Of a DNA stretch of 64,000 bases, positions 28,468-35,956 are shown one piece after another (the first letter of the stretch is position 1; every line of letters starts with the position of its first letter). The notes beneath the pieces were generated by a model. The model did not search any database. It had not been told where the DNA came from and saw only the letters and a list, made by a program, of their open reading frames with translations. Position numbers and translations under genes: made by a program. This DNA comes from Nitratireductor indicus C115 (GTDB lineage Bacteria > Pseudomonadota > Alphaproteobacteria > Rhizobiales > Rhizobiaceae): the NCBI RefSeq assembly GCF_000300515.1, contig NZ_AMSI01000009.1, positions 124,001 through 188,000 on the forward strand. The letters run 5' to 3'.

Positions 28468-28480
28468 TAGAGAATTTCTA
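28468..28480. promoter_or_regulatory. Imperfect palindrome in the acnA-ccmA divergent region
   Basis: TAGAGAATTTCTA is a 13-bp palindrome with one mismatched pair, sitting 188 bp upstream of acnA and 84 bp upstream of ccmA. It shares the TTTAGAA-like half of Irr/ICE boxes on the minus strand, but the second half is missing. Iron control of acnA or ccm genes would make sense; the call is weak. Confidence 0.25.
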
Positions 28481-28563
28481 AAAAGAGTTCCATACCGATA
28501 TTGAGCAAAACTGCCTCATCGAGCAGATTCAGGATCATAGCCTTGCCGGAACCACAGGACGAA

Positions 28564-29175
28564 ATGCGGCTGATCGCCGAGGAATTGAGCGGTGAGCGGG
28601 GGGGAGAAACCGTGTTTTCGGGGGTTTCCTTCGCGCTCGGCAGCGGCGAGGCACTGATGGTGACGGGGCCGAACGGCGCCGGAAAATCCACGCTTCTGCG
28701 GGTGCTCTGCGGCCTTTTGCCTCCGGCGGAGGGGCAGGTATCGTTCAGTGGAGGGGGGGAAGACTGGCCCGACTCCGCCGCTGCCTGCCATTATCTGGGC
28801 CATCGCAACGCCATGAAGGCGGCGCTCAGCGTGATGGAGAATCTCGCCTTCTGGCAGCGGTTCCTCGGCAATCCCCATCTCGACCCGCATGAAGCGCTGG
28901 AGATGGTCGGGCTCGACGGGATCGGTCATTTGCCGTTCGGCTATCTGTCCACCGGCCAGAGACGACGCGCGGCGATTGCCCGGTTGCTGGTGAGTTACCG
29001 GCCCGTATGGCTGCTCGATGAGCCGACATCCGGGCTTGACAGGGCCTCGGAGAAGCAGTTCGCCGAACTCATGGGCGTGCATCTCGAGGACGGAGGCCTG
29101 ATCGTCGCCGCCACGCATCTGCCATTGGGCCTGAATGGCGCTCGCGAACTTGCCATGCGGGGGGCGGAACTATGA
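28564..29175 (+). CDS. ccmA: Cytochrome c biogenesis heme-exporter ATPase CcmA
   Basis: This 203-residue ABC ATPase has Walker A GPNGAGKST, a signature region degenerated to LSTGQRRRAAIARLL as usual in CcmA, and Walker B VWLLDEPTSGLD. With CcmB and CcmC it releases holo-CcmE during system I cytochrome c maturation. The start at 28564 is preferred over the track beginning at 28501, because homology begins at MRLIAEEL. It is the first gene of a ccmABCDG run. Confidence 0.95.
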   Translation: MRLIAEELSGERGGETVFSGVSFALGSGEALMVTGPNGAGKSTLLRVLCGLLPPAEGQVSFSGGGEDWPDSAAACHYLGHRNAMKAALSVMENLAFWQRFLGNPHLDPHEALEMVGLDGIGHLPFGYLSTGQRRRAAIARLLVSYRPVWLLDEPTSGLDRASEKQFAELMGVHLEDGGLIVAATHLPLGLNGARELAMRGAEL

Positions 29176-29260
29176 CTTCGGAGTTTTTTCGCCGGGCGGT
29201 GGGGACATCGAGCCAGTACTTTTTTCGTGAATGCGCTGCCACGGATGCTGGAGAATTCGC

Positions 29261-29926
29261 ATGCTAGCCCTGTTCCTGCGTGAAACGCGCCTTGGCGTGC
29301 GGGCGGGCAGCGGGGCCTTGACCGGCGTGCTCTTCTTCCTTGCCGTGGTGGCGGTTATTCCGTTCGGCGTCGGGCCGGACCTCAACCTTCTCGCACGCAT
29401 CGGGCCAGCCATATTGTGGATCGGCGCGCTTCTGGCGAGCCTGCTCGGGCTGGAGCGCCTGTTTCAGGCGGACCGCGAGGATGGATCGCTCGATCTCCTG
29501 CTTCTGACCGGCCATCGTCACATGACCGCGTTGACCGTTTTCGTGAAATGTCTCGCGCATTGGACAGTGAATGTGCTGCCCCTCGTGGTCGTCACGCCGC
29601 TTCTGGGGCTCTTCATGAATTTGGAGCCATTGGGCATTGCCGCCGCAACCGCAACGCTGGCGGTGGGAACGCCGGCAATTACCTTCATCGGCGCGGTGGG
29701 GGCGGCGCTGGCGGTTGCCCTGCCGCGCGGCGGGCTGCTGGTTTCCGTCCTGATCCTGCCGCTCACCATTCCCGTGCTCATTTTCGGGGTGGCGGCGGCG
29801 CGGGGGGCGGTGGCCGATCCCGACCCGTTCCTGCCGCCCTTCCTCATTCTTGCCGCCCTTATGCTGTTCTTTGCGGTGATTGGGCCGCTGGCCGCCGCGC
29901 TGGCCTTGCGCTGGAGCGGCGATTGA
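29261..29926 (+). CDS. ccmB: Heme exporter protein CcmB
   Basis: The 221-residue protein has six hydrophobic helices and the CcmB segments LALFLRETRLGVRAGS at the start and LERLFQADREDGSLDLLLL near residue 63. It is the membrane partner of CcmA. The ATG at 29261 has a GGAGAA site. The 85 bp separating it from ccmA is longer than usual for this operon but contains no gene. Confidence 0.95.
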   Translation: MLALFLRETRLGVRAGSGALTGVLFFLAVVAVIPFGVGPDLNLLARIGPAILWIGALLASLLGLERLFQADREDGSLDLLLLTGHRHMTALTVFVKCLAHWTVNVLPLVVVTPLLGLFMNLEPLGIAAATATLAVGTPAITFIGAVGAALAVALPRGGLLVSVLILPLTIPVLIFGVAAARGAVADPDPFLPPFLILAALMLFFAVIGPLAAALALRWSGD

Positions 29927-29969
29927 TGTGCGGCAATCGAGTCGATTGCGGAACAGGGCAGGCAACGCT

Positions 29970-30758
29970 ATGGGTGCAGGCATGACAGACGCCAACCCGC
30001 AAGCCACAACGCTTTCCGGCCGCCTCACGGCGCTTGCCAATCCGACGCGTTTCATCGCGCTGGCGGATCGGCTTGTGCCATGGCTTGGCCTGCTTGCGCT
30101 GGCGATCCTGGCTGCCGGGCTATATCTGGCTTTCGCGGCACCGGAGGATTACCAGCAGGGCAGCACGGTGCGGATCATGTATATCCACGTGCCCTTCGCC
30201 TGGCTTGCCATGTTCTGCTATTCGCTCATGGCGGCGGCTGCGCTCGGAACGCTGGTGTGGAAACATCCGCTCGCCGATGTGGCGCTGAAATCGGCAGCCC
30301 CCATCGGAGCGGCTTTCACCGCGCTCGCTCTTCTGACCGGTTCCATCTGGGGCAAGCCCATGTGGGGCACCTGGTGGGTGTGGGATGCGCGGCTGACGTC
30401 CGTGTTCGTGCTGTTCCTCATGTATCTCGGCATCATCGCGCTCACACGAGCAATGGACGATCCCGGCCGCTCTGCGCGGGCGGCGGCGATCCTAACGCTG
30501 GTCGGCTTCATCAACATTCCGATCATCAAGTTTTCGGTCGACTGGTGGAACACGCTGCACCAGCCGGCTTCCGTGTTTCGCCTCGACGGGCCTACGATCC
30601 ATCCCTCGTTGTTATGGCCGCTGCTCATCTGTGCAGTGGGCTTCACCTTCCTGTTCCTGACGCTGCATCTCATGGCCATGCGGGCGGAAATCTGGCGGCG
30701 GCGGGTGATTGCCATGCGCCGGTTGTCGGCGCGTGCGGCGGAAAGGGCGGCGCGATGA
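29970..30758 (+). CDS. ccmC: Heme exporter/heme-handling protein CcmC
   Basis: This 262-residue six-helix membrane protein contains the tryptophan-rich heme-handling motif GTWWVWDARLTS and flanking conserved histidines (MYIHVPFAWLA, HQPASV). It loads heme onto CcmE. The ATG at 29970 has an AGGGCAGG site at good spacing; 29982 is an alternative. It overlaps ccmD by 4 bp. Confidence 0.96.
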   Translation: MGAGMTDANPQATTLSGRLTALANPTRFIALADRLVPWLGLLALAILAAGLYLAFAAPEDYQQGSTVRIMYIHVPFAWLAMFCYSLMAAAALGTLVWKHPLADVALKSAAPIGAAFTALALLTGSIWGKPMWGTWWVWDARLTSVFVLFLMYLGIIALTRAMDDPGRSARAAAILTLVGFINIPIIKFSVDWWNTLHQPASVFRLDGPTIHPSLLWPLLICAVGFTFLFLTLHLMAMRAEIWRRRVIAMRRLSARAAERAAR

Positions 30759-30934
30759 CCCATGCGGCTTATGTCTTCGCAGCCTACGGCGTTTCAGCGC
30801 TGGTAATCGCGGCCCTGGGCATCTGGATCCTCCTGGATCAGGCAGCCCGCCGGCGCGAGCTGAAGGAGCTGGAACAACGCGGCATCCGTCGCCGGTCCGA
30901 TCGCCAAGGGGCGGGCAAGGAAGCGAACAAGTGA
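30755..30934 (+). CDS. ccmD: Heme exporter protein CcmD
   Basis: The 59-residue protein has one transmembrane helix (YGVSALVIAALGIWILLDQ) followed by a basic, arginine-rich tail, the typical CcmD layout. It stabilises the CcmABC-CcmE complex. It overlaps ccmC by 4 bp and ccmG by 4 bp, so translation of the three is coupled. Confidence 0.92.
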   Translation: MTHAAYVFAAYGVSALVIAALGIWILLDQAARRRELKELEQRGIRRRSDRQGAGKEANK

Positions 30935-31539
30935 GCGCTGCCGGCGAAAAATCCACCGAAAAATCCCCAGACAGACCGGCGCGGTCACGACGGATACTTT
31001 TCCTTCTCCCGCTTGCGGTGTTCCTGGCGCTGTCGGCGGTCTTTCTGATGCAACTCGTCTCTGGGCGCGACACGTCGCTCGTGCCTTCGGCGCTGATCGG
31101 CAAACCTGCTCCCCAGACTGAGCTCGCGGCTCTGGAGGGCAGCGGCCTGCCGGGTCTTTCAACGGCGGATTTCACCGGCAAGGTGACGTTGGTGAATGTG
31201 TGGGGATCGTGGTGCGTGCCGTGCCGGCAGGAACACCCGCTTCTGATGCAGCTCGCACAGGATGGACGTTTTGAACTCGCCGGGCTCAATTACAAGGACA
31301 AGCCGGAGAATGCGCGGCGCTTCCTCGGCGATCTCGGCAACCCTTTCGACCGGATCGGGGTCGATGCGAGTGGACGTACCGCTATCGATTGGGGCGTTTA
31401 TGGCGTCCCCGAGACTTTCCTCGTCGGACCGGACGGCACGATCCGCTACAAGCATGTGGGGCCGTTCACGCCGGAAAGTATCCGCGACGATCTGATGCCT
31501 GCAGTGGAAAAGGCGCTGTACGGGGTGCCGGCGGGCTGA
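30931..31539 (+). CDS. ccmG: Thiol:disulfide interchange protein CcmG (DsbE)
   Basis: This 202-residue membrane-anchored thioredoxin has an N-terminal helix at about residues 22-40 and the active site GSWCVPCRQEHP. It reduces apocytochrome cysteines before heme attachment. The start is GTG at 30931, overlapping the ccmD stop. The operon ends here; ccmE, ccmF and ccmH are not in the window, as is common where they form a separate cycHJKL-type cluster. Confidence 0.95.
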   Translation: MSAAGEKSTEKSPDRPARSRRILFLLPLAVFLALSAVFLMQLVSGRDTSLVPSALIGKPAPQTELAALEGSGLPGLSTADFTGKVTLVNVWGSWCVPCRQEHPLLMQLAQDGRFELAGLNYKDKPENARRFLGDLGNPFDRIGVDASGRTAIDWGVYGVPETFLVGPDGTIRYKHVGPFTPESIRDDLMPAVEKALYGVPAG

Positions 31540-31623
31540 GGCTCAGGCGAAAAATCTTCCTGTCGCAAAATCACGATTTTGCCTGTGCTAGACATAAGCT
31601 CACACGGAAGGAGAGATCTTGCC

Positions 31624-32661
31624 ATGGCTGTGAGCATTGTTGAGCATTTCGAAAAACAGGCTGAGTCGTGCGACCGTATGGGGTCGCCATTCACGGCGGA
31701 ACTATGCCGCCTGCTGCCCTCGCTGATCGACGAGACAACGCAAACGGGCAGGCGAATCGCGAACTGGCCGGGCGACTTCCACGACGATGCCTTGGCTTTG
31801 CGGCTCTGCGGCGGGCTGCATGCGCTGGTTCTGGCTGGGCGCGACGAGATGCTTGCGGCTGCCTATCCTCCGAACGCGTTATCTGTATCCAAGCTTGCGG
31901 ATGCCGTCAGGGGGGCTCTCGCGCGCCACGATGCGGCTCTGGCCGCCACGCTCGACAGCGCCCCGCAAACAAACGAGATTGCCCGTTCGGCAATGCTTCT
32001 GCCCGGGTTTTTGACGATTGCACGGGAAACTGGCCTGCCGCTCGATCTTCATGAGATCGGGTCGAGCGCGGGTTTGAACCTGCTCTTCGACCATTTCCAT
32101 TATCGTTATGGAGATGCCGAATGGGGTGATGCCGCTTGCCCCGTGCGGCTTTCACCTGAAGTGCGGGGCGATGCGCCGCCGCTTGACGGAGCGCTTTCGG
32201 TCGTCGCGCGCCGGGGGAGCGACATTGCACCCATCGATGTTGCCCAGACCGATGAGCGGTTACGGCTCACCTCCTATGTTTGGGCCGATCAAACGGCCCG
32301 CCTTGAGCGGCTCGCTGCCGCCATCGAGCTTGCGGGACGCTATCCCTTCCAGCTGGAAAAGGCAGATGCGGCGCCTTTTGTGGAAGCGGCAATCGCCAAA
32401 CGCAGGCCTGACAGCGTGTTCGTGCTCTTCCATTCGGTCATGTGGCAATATTTGCCGCTGGTCACGCGGGCGCGCATCGAGAGGGCGCTGGCTGCGGCAG
32501 GCCAGAACAACAAGGCGCCGCTCGCATGGTTGCGCATGGAGCAGGCGAGCGCCAGGGAGCCCTATGCGCAGGTCCAGCTTACCATGTGGCCCGGCGGAGA
32601 GACGCGGCAGATCGCGCGCTGCGATTTTCACGGTCGCTGGATCGAATGGGTGGGCGAATAG
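31624..32661 (+). CDS. DUF2332 family protein
   Basis: The 345-residue cytoplasmic protein matches the DUF2332 pattern, with LHEIGSSAGLNLLFDHFHYRYG near residue 143 and DSVFVLFHSVMWQYL near 265. The first of these recalls a class I methyltransferase glycine loop, but activity is unknown. The ATG at 31624 has a GGAGAGA site. It follows ccmG by 84 bp and may simply be co-transcribed. Confidence 0.8.
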   Translation: MAVSIVEHFEKQAESCDRMGSPFTAELCRLLPSLIDETTQTGRRIANWPGDFHDDALALRLCGGLHALVLAGRDEMLAAAYPPNALSVSKLADAVRGALARHDAALAATLDSAPQTNEIARSAMLLPGFLTIARETGLPLDLHEIGSSAGLNLLFDHFHYRYGDAEWGDAACPVRLSPEVRGDAPPLDGALSVVARRGSDIAPIDVAQTDERLRLTSYVWADQTARLERLAAAIELAGRYPFQLEKADAAPFVEAAIAKRRPDSVFVLFHSVMWQYLPLVTRARIERALAAAGQNNKAPLAWLRMEQASAREPYAQVQLTMWPGGETRQIARCDFHGRWIEWVGE

Positions 32662-32745
32662 CGCACCTCACTCCGCATCAGGGTTTGGAAAACAGAAGGA
32701 GAGGGCGTCTTTTGTGCGTCCAAAAGGACGCACGGGACCCGAGAG

Positions 32746-33357
32746 TCAGCGTGTGGCGATCGCTGCCGCCGCGCCTGCCATCATGGAGGCGCTGGTGCGG
32801 TTGGCGATGCGCATGGCCCGGCTGCTTTTCAGGAGGCGGCGAGCCTGTGTGGCAGCGACCATCCAGGCAGCGTCGACCGCGATCAGAACCAGCACCATTG
32901 TGACGGTGAGTTCGGCCCAGCCAAGCAGGGTGACGGACGTCAAGTCAATGAGGGTGGGCAGAAGCGCCAGATAGAACATCATGATCTTGGGGTTGCCAAG
33001 GGTGACGGCCATGCCGGCGAGAAACAGGCGCAGGCGTGAATCCGCTGCGGGCATTTCTCCGGTTCCGGTTTCCACAGGTGCTGTCCACATTCTCCAGGCG
33101 AGATAGAGCAGATAAGCGACGCCCGCATATTTGATGGCGACGAAAAGGTGATGGAAGGTCTCGGCCACATAGGCCAGCCCGAAGATCGCGAAGGACAGCC
33201 AGATTGCCTCGCCGATCCACATTGCCAGCAGGAATGGCAGAACATCCCGCCAGCCGCGGGTGATCACACGGGCAACGAGTGCTGCAATGCTGGGTCCGGG
33301 GGAACCGGCCGCGACCAGCAGCGTGACCCCGAAAATGAGAAGGGCGGAAAAATCCAT
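32746..33357 (-). CDS. LysE/RhtB family exporter
   Basis: This 203-residue six-helix protein has the LysE signature AAGSPGPSIAALVARV near residues 16-31 and the later AVTLGNPKIMMFY segment. The first motif has S for the usual T before PGP. It is preceded by another LysE gene 10 bp upstream on the same strand, so both are co-transcribed. It shares little sequence with that neighbour, suggesting different substrates rather than a recent duplication. Confidence 0.9.
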   Translation of the reverse strand: MDFSALLIFGVTLLVAAGSPGPSIAALVARVITRGWRDVLPFLLAMWIGEAIWLSFAIFGLAYVAETFHHLFVAIKYAGVAYLLYLAWRMWTAPVETGTGEMPAADSRLRLFLAGMAVTLGNPKIMMFYLALLPTLIDLTSVTLLGWAELTVTMVLVLIAVDAAWMVAATQARRLLKSSRAMRIANRTSASMMAGAAAAIATR

Positions 33358-33367
33358 CGGTCTGCGT

Positions 33368-33979
33368 CTATCGTGCCGAGAAGGCGAGCTTCAGGCCGAG
33401 CGCGGCGAAAGCGGCGGCAAAGGAACGGCGCAGCCACTTCATGATGACCGGGCTCGAAAGCACCTTGCCCCGCACGAGCGCGGCCATTTGGCCGTAAATC
33501 ACGAAGACGACGAATGTCATCGCCATGAAGATGAAGCCGAGCCAGGCCATATGAACGGCAGGCACGGTCGCATCCACCGGCACGAATTGCGGCAGGAAAG
33601 CGAGAAAGAAGATGGAAAGCTTCGGGTTGAGGATGTTGAGCAGGAGACCGCGAAGCACAATGCGCCAATGGGGCTGTTCGGCACGATCCGGCTCCGCCTC
33701 GATGAGGCCCTTGTCTCCGAGGGCGCTCCAGGCCATCCACAGGAGATAGACCACGCCGACGATCTTCACGACCTGGAAGAGCAGCGCGCTGGCATGCAGC
33801 AGGGCCGCCAGACCGAGGATCGCTGCCATGATGTGCGGAAGGATGCCGAGGGTGCAGCCGAAGGCGGCCGAGACCGAGGCCATTCCGCCGCGCCCGAGCG
33901 CTACGGCGAGCGTGTAGATCACGCCCGTGCCCGGTATGAGCACCACCACGAGGGCTGTCAGTAGAAATGCCGGATCCAT
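33368..33979 (-). CDS. LysE/RhtB family exporter
   Basis: The 203-residue protein has the signature LIPGTGVIYTLAVALGRGG near residue 16, where the PGP of most family members reads PGT, and the later LLLNILNPKLSIFF segment. About six helices are visible. It lies between the MFS exporter gene (82 bp upstream) and a second LysE gene (10 bp downstream), all on the minus strand. The substrate is unknown. Confidence 0.9.
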   Translation of the reverse strand: MDPAFLLTALVVVLIPGTGVIYTLAVALGRGGMASVSAAFGCTLGILPHIMAAILGLAALLHASALLFQVVKIVGVVYLLWMAWSALGDKGLIEAEPDRAEQPHWRIVLRGLLLNILNPKLSIFFLAFLPQFVPVDATVPAVHMAWLGFIFMAMTFVVFVIYGQMAALVRGKVLSSPVIMKWLRRSFAAAFAALGLKLAFSAR

Positions 33980-34061
33980 GATGACCTGCCTTCAGCCTGG
34001 GAAAGCCGGGAGTTTGCATTGGCCCCACTGCTTGTCAAGCAAACGAAGATGCATGGCGGGT

Positions 34062-35318
34062 TCAAAGCGGGCCGGGTGGATTGGGCCGCATGGCGGTGGC
34101 CAGGTCCGGTTCGGGCAGGCGATGCCAGATCACCCATGACACGATCGCTATCAGGCCGAAGCAGGGAACGACGATGGTCATGCCACGCACGGGGTCGCCG
34201 ATGGCTGCTGTCAGCGCTCCACCGATCATGCCGGCGCTCATCTGCAGGAAGCCCATCATGGAGGAAGCGGAGCCGGCCATGCGGGGGAAGGGAGCGAGCG
34301 ATGCGGTCATCATCGCCGGCATGACGAAGGCGACGCCGAAGGCATAGAGGCCGACCGGACCCATGACGCTGATGAAGCCGGGCTCCACGAAATGGAGCGA
34401 CACGGCCACCGCCACGCTTCCAATGCCGATGAACACGAGGCCGAAGGGAACCAGCGCGGCTGCATTGAAACGCTGCATCAGGAACCGTGCCGCGACCGAG
34501 CCCGAAAAATACATGCCGCTCTGGGCGAGCATGCCGAGGCCGAATTGCGAGGGCGTCAATCCAGCGCGGTTCATCAGGATGAAGGGGAGGACGGTCGCCA
34601 GCGTGTAGAGCGTACCGACCGATCCCGCCACCACGAGGCTCGACAGCATGAAATAGGCGCTGCGGGTAAGCGTGACGTAGGAGTGGATCAACGCTGCCGG
34701 CTTGATGCGGGAAATGTCGCGTTCCACGGTTTCACGCATGCAGAAATGCACGACGATGATGATCGCTATGCCCGCAATCAGCATCAGCATGAAGATCGCA
34801 TGCCATCCGGCGACCTCCATCGTGAGGCCGCCCAGCGTTGGGGCTATCGCCGGTCCGAGCGCCAGAATGATGCCCATCAGATTCATGATGCGCGCGGACC
34901 GTTCATGGGTGAAAAGGTCACGCACGATGGCGCGTGAAACAGCAACGCCCACGGCTGCGCCGACACCCTGGAGGAAACGGGCGAAGATCAGGATCTCGAT
35001 GTTCGGCGACAGAAGCGCGATCAGGCTCGCCAGAACATAGATGCTCATGAACACGAAGGTGACCGGTTTGCGCCCCAACCCGTCGGACAGGGGGCCGCAG
35101 ACAAGCTGCGTGAATGCAAATCCCGCGAAATAAAAGGAGAGCGTCATCTTCACCGCCGCTTCCGTGGTGCCGAAAGCATCCACGATTTGCGGCATGGCAG
35201 GGGTGAAGGAGGCGAGCGAGACGGGACCGATGGCTACGAGCATGGCGCCGATAATGCTCGTGCGCCTTTCGCTCATTAAGGGGGCGTCGGGAGCAGGCGA
35301 TTTGGGCTCGACGTTCAT
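34062..35318 (-). CDS. Bcr/CflA family multidrug efflux MFS transporter
   Basis: This 418-residue protein has 12 predicted helices and the Bcr/CflA marks AFTQLVCGPLSDGLGRKPV (motif A, loop 2-3) and RFLQGVGAAVGVAVSRAIVRD (motif C region). The family exports bicyclomycin, chloramphenicol, sulfonamides or small peptides. The ATG at 35316-35318 follows GGAGG and overlaps the marR stop by 4 bp (ATGA), so regulator and pump are coupled. Its substrate cannot be read directly. Confidence 0.92.
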   Translation of the reverse strand: MNVEPKSPAPDAPLMSERRTSIIGAMLVAIGPVSLASFTPAMPQIVDAFGTTEAAVKMTLSFYFAGFAFTQLVCGPLSDGLGRKPVTFVFMSIYVLASLIALLSPNIEILIFARFLQGVGAAVGVAVSRAIVRDLFTHERSARIMNLMGIILALGPAIAPTLGGLTMEVAGWHAIFMLMLIAGIAIIIVVHFCMRETVERDISRIKPAALIHSYVTLTRSAYFMLSSLVVAGSVGTLYTLATVLPFILMNRAGLTPSQFGLGMLAQSGMYFSGSVAARFLMQRFNAAALVPFGLVFIGIGSVAVAVSLHFVEPGFISVMGPVGLYAFGVAFVMPAMMTASLAPFPRMAGSASSMMGFLQMSAGMIGGALTAAIGDPVRGMTIVVPCFGLIAIVSWVIWHRLPEPDLATAMRPNPPGPL

Positions 35319-35776
35319 GTGCGCGCCTCCGGTTCCGGCGCTGCGGAAAGATTGTCGCGTACGAGCTTGAGCTTTTCCAGGAAGCGTTCCCATTCAGGCA
35401 GGGGCATGTCGCCGGCTGCCTTGCGCCGCACCCGGGCGGCGACTTCCGCAACGGTGTTCAGAACCTCATCGGCCGCATCGGTCAGCTCCACCAGCTTGGC
35501 GCGGCGATCCGTCGGGTCGTTCAGGCGGGCAACGAGGCCGCGGGCTTCCAGCCTGTCGAGATAGCCGCTCAGCGTCATCGCTTCCACGCCCATGCGTTCT
35601 GCAAGCACGTTCTGGCGCACGGTTCCGGCGCGGGCGGCGTGGGAAAGCGTTCGCGCCTCGCCTGCTGTCACGCCAATGCCCGCTTCTGCGATGGCACGGT
35701 CCATTTCAGCGCGGATCAGGCGGTAGAGATCGGTAAGCAGGAACCCGAAAGATTCGGGATTGACGTTGCGGGGCAT
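35315..35776 (-). CDS. MarR family transcriptional regulator of the adjacent efflux genes
   Basis: The 153-residue protein has a winged helix with QNVLAERMGVEAMTLSGYLDRLE as recognition region and the DRRAKLVELT wing. It is the first gene of a minus-strand unit with an MFS efflux gene, overlapping it by 4 bp, and so is very probably its repressor. An 11-bp palindrome lies 26 bp upstream. The divergent neighbour is an M3 peptidase gene. Confidence 0.92.
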   Translation of the reverse strand: MPRNVNPESFGFLLTDLYRLIRAEMDRAIAEAGIGVTAGEARTLSHAARAGTVRQNVLAERMGVEAMTLSGYLDRLEARGLVARLNDPTDRRAKLVELTDAADEVLNTVAEVAARVRRKAAGDMPLPEWERFLEKLKLVRDNLSAAPEPEART

Positions 35777-35801
35777 GGTTGCACGCTGGTACTAAGGGAT
35801 A

Positions 35802-35812
35802 CTTATTATAAG
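35802..35812. promoter_or_regulatory. Candidate operator of the MarR-MFS unit
   Basis: CTTAT-T-ATAAG is a perfect palindrome in an AT-rich stretch (35798-35828) between the divergent marR and peptidase genes. It overlaps plausible -10 sequences on the minus strand, as expected for an autorepressor site. Confidence 0.5.
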
Positions 35813-35956
35813 CTATACATATATTTTCATGCCGCTTCCGTCAATGCGCTCCCGGCGGTGGCTTCGTTCGGGAAAGCGGCGAGGTGTAGCCATTGCGCGC
35901 TTCGGTTCGCGCGCCTACATCGACAGGGAACCTCTTTCTCCGATCCGGAACCCGTC

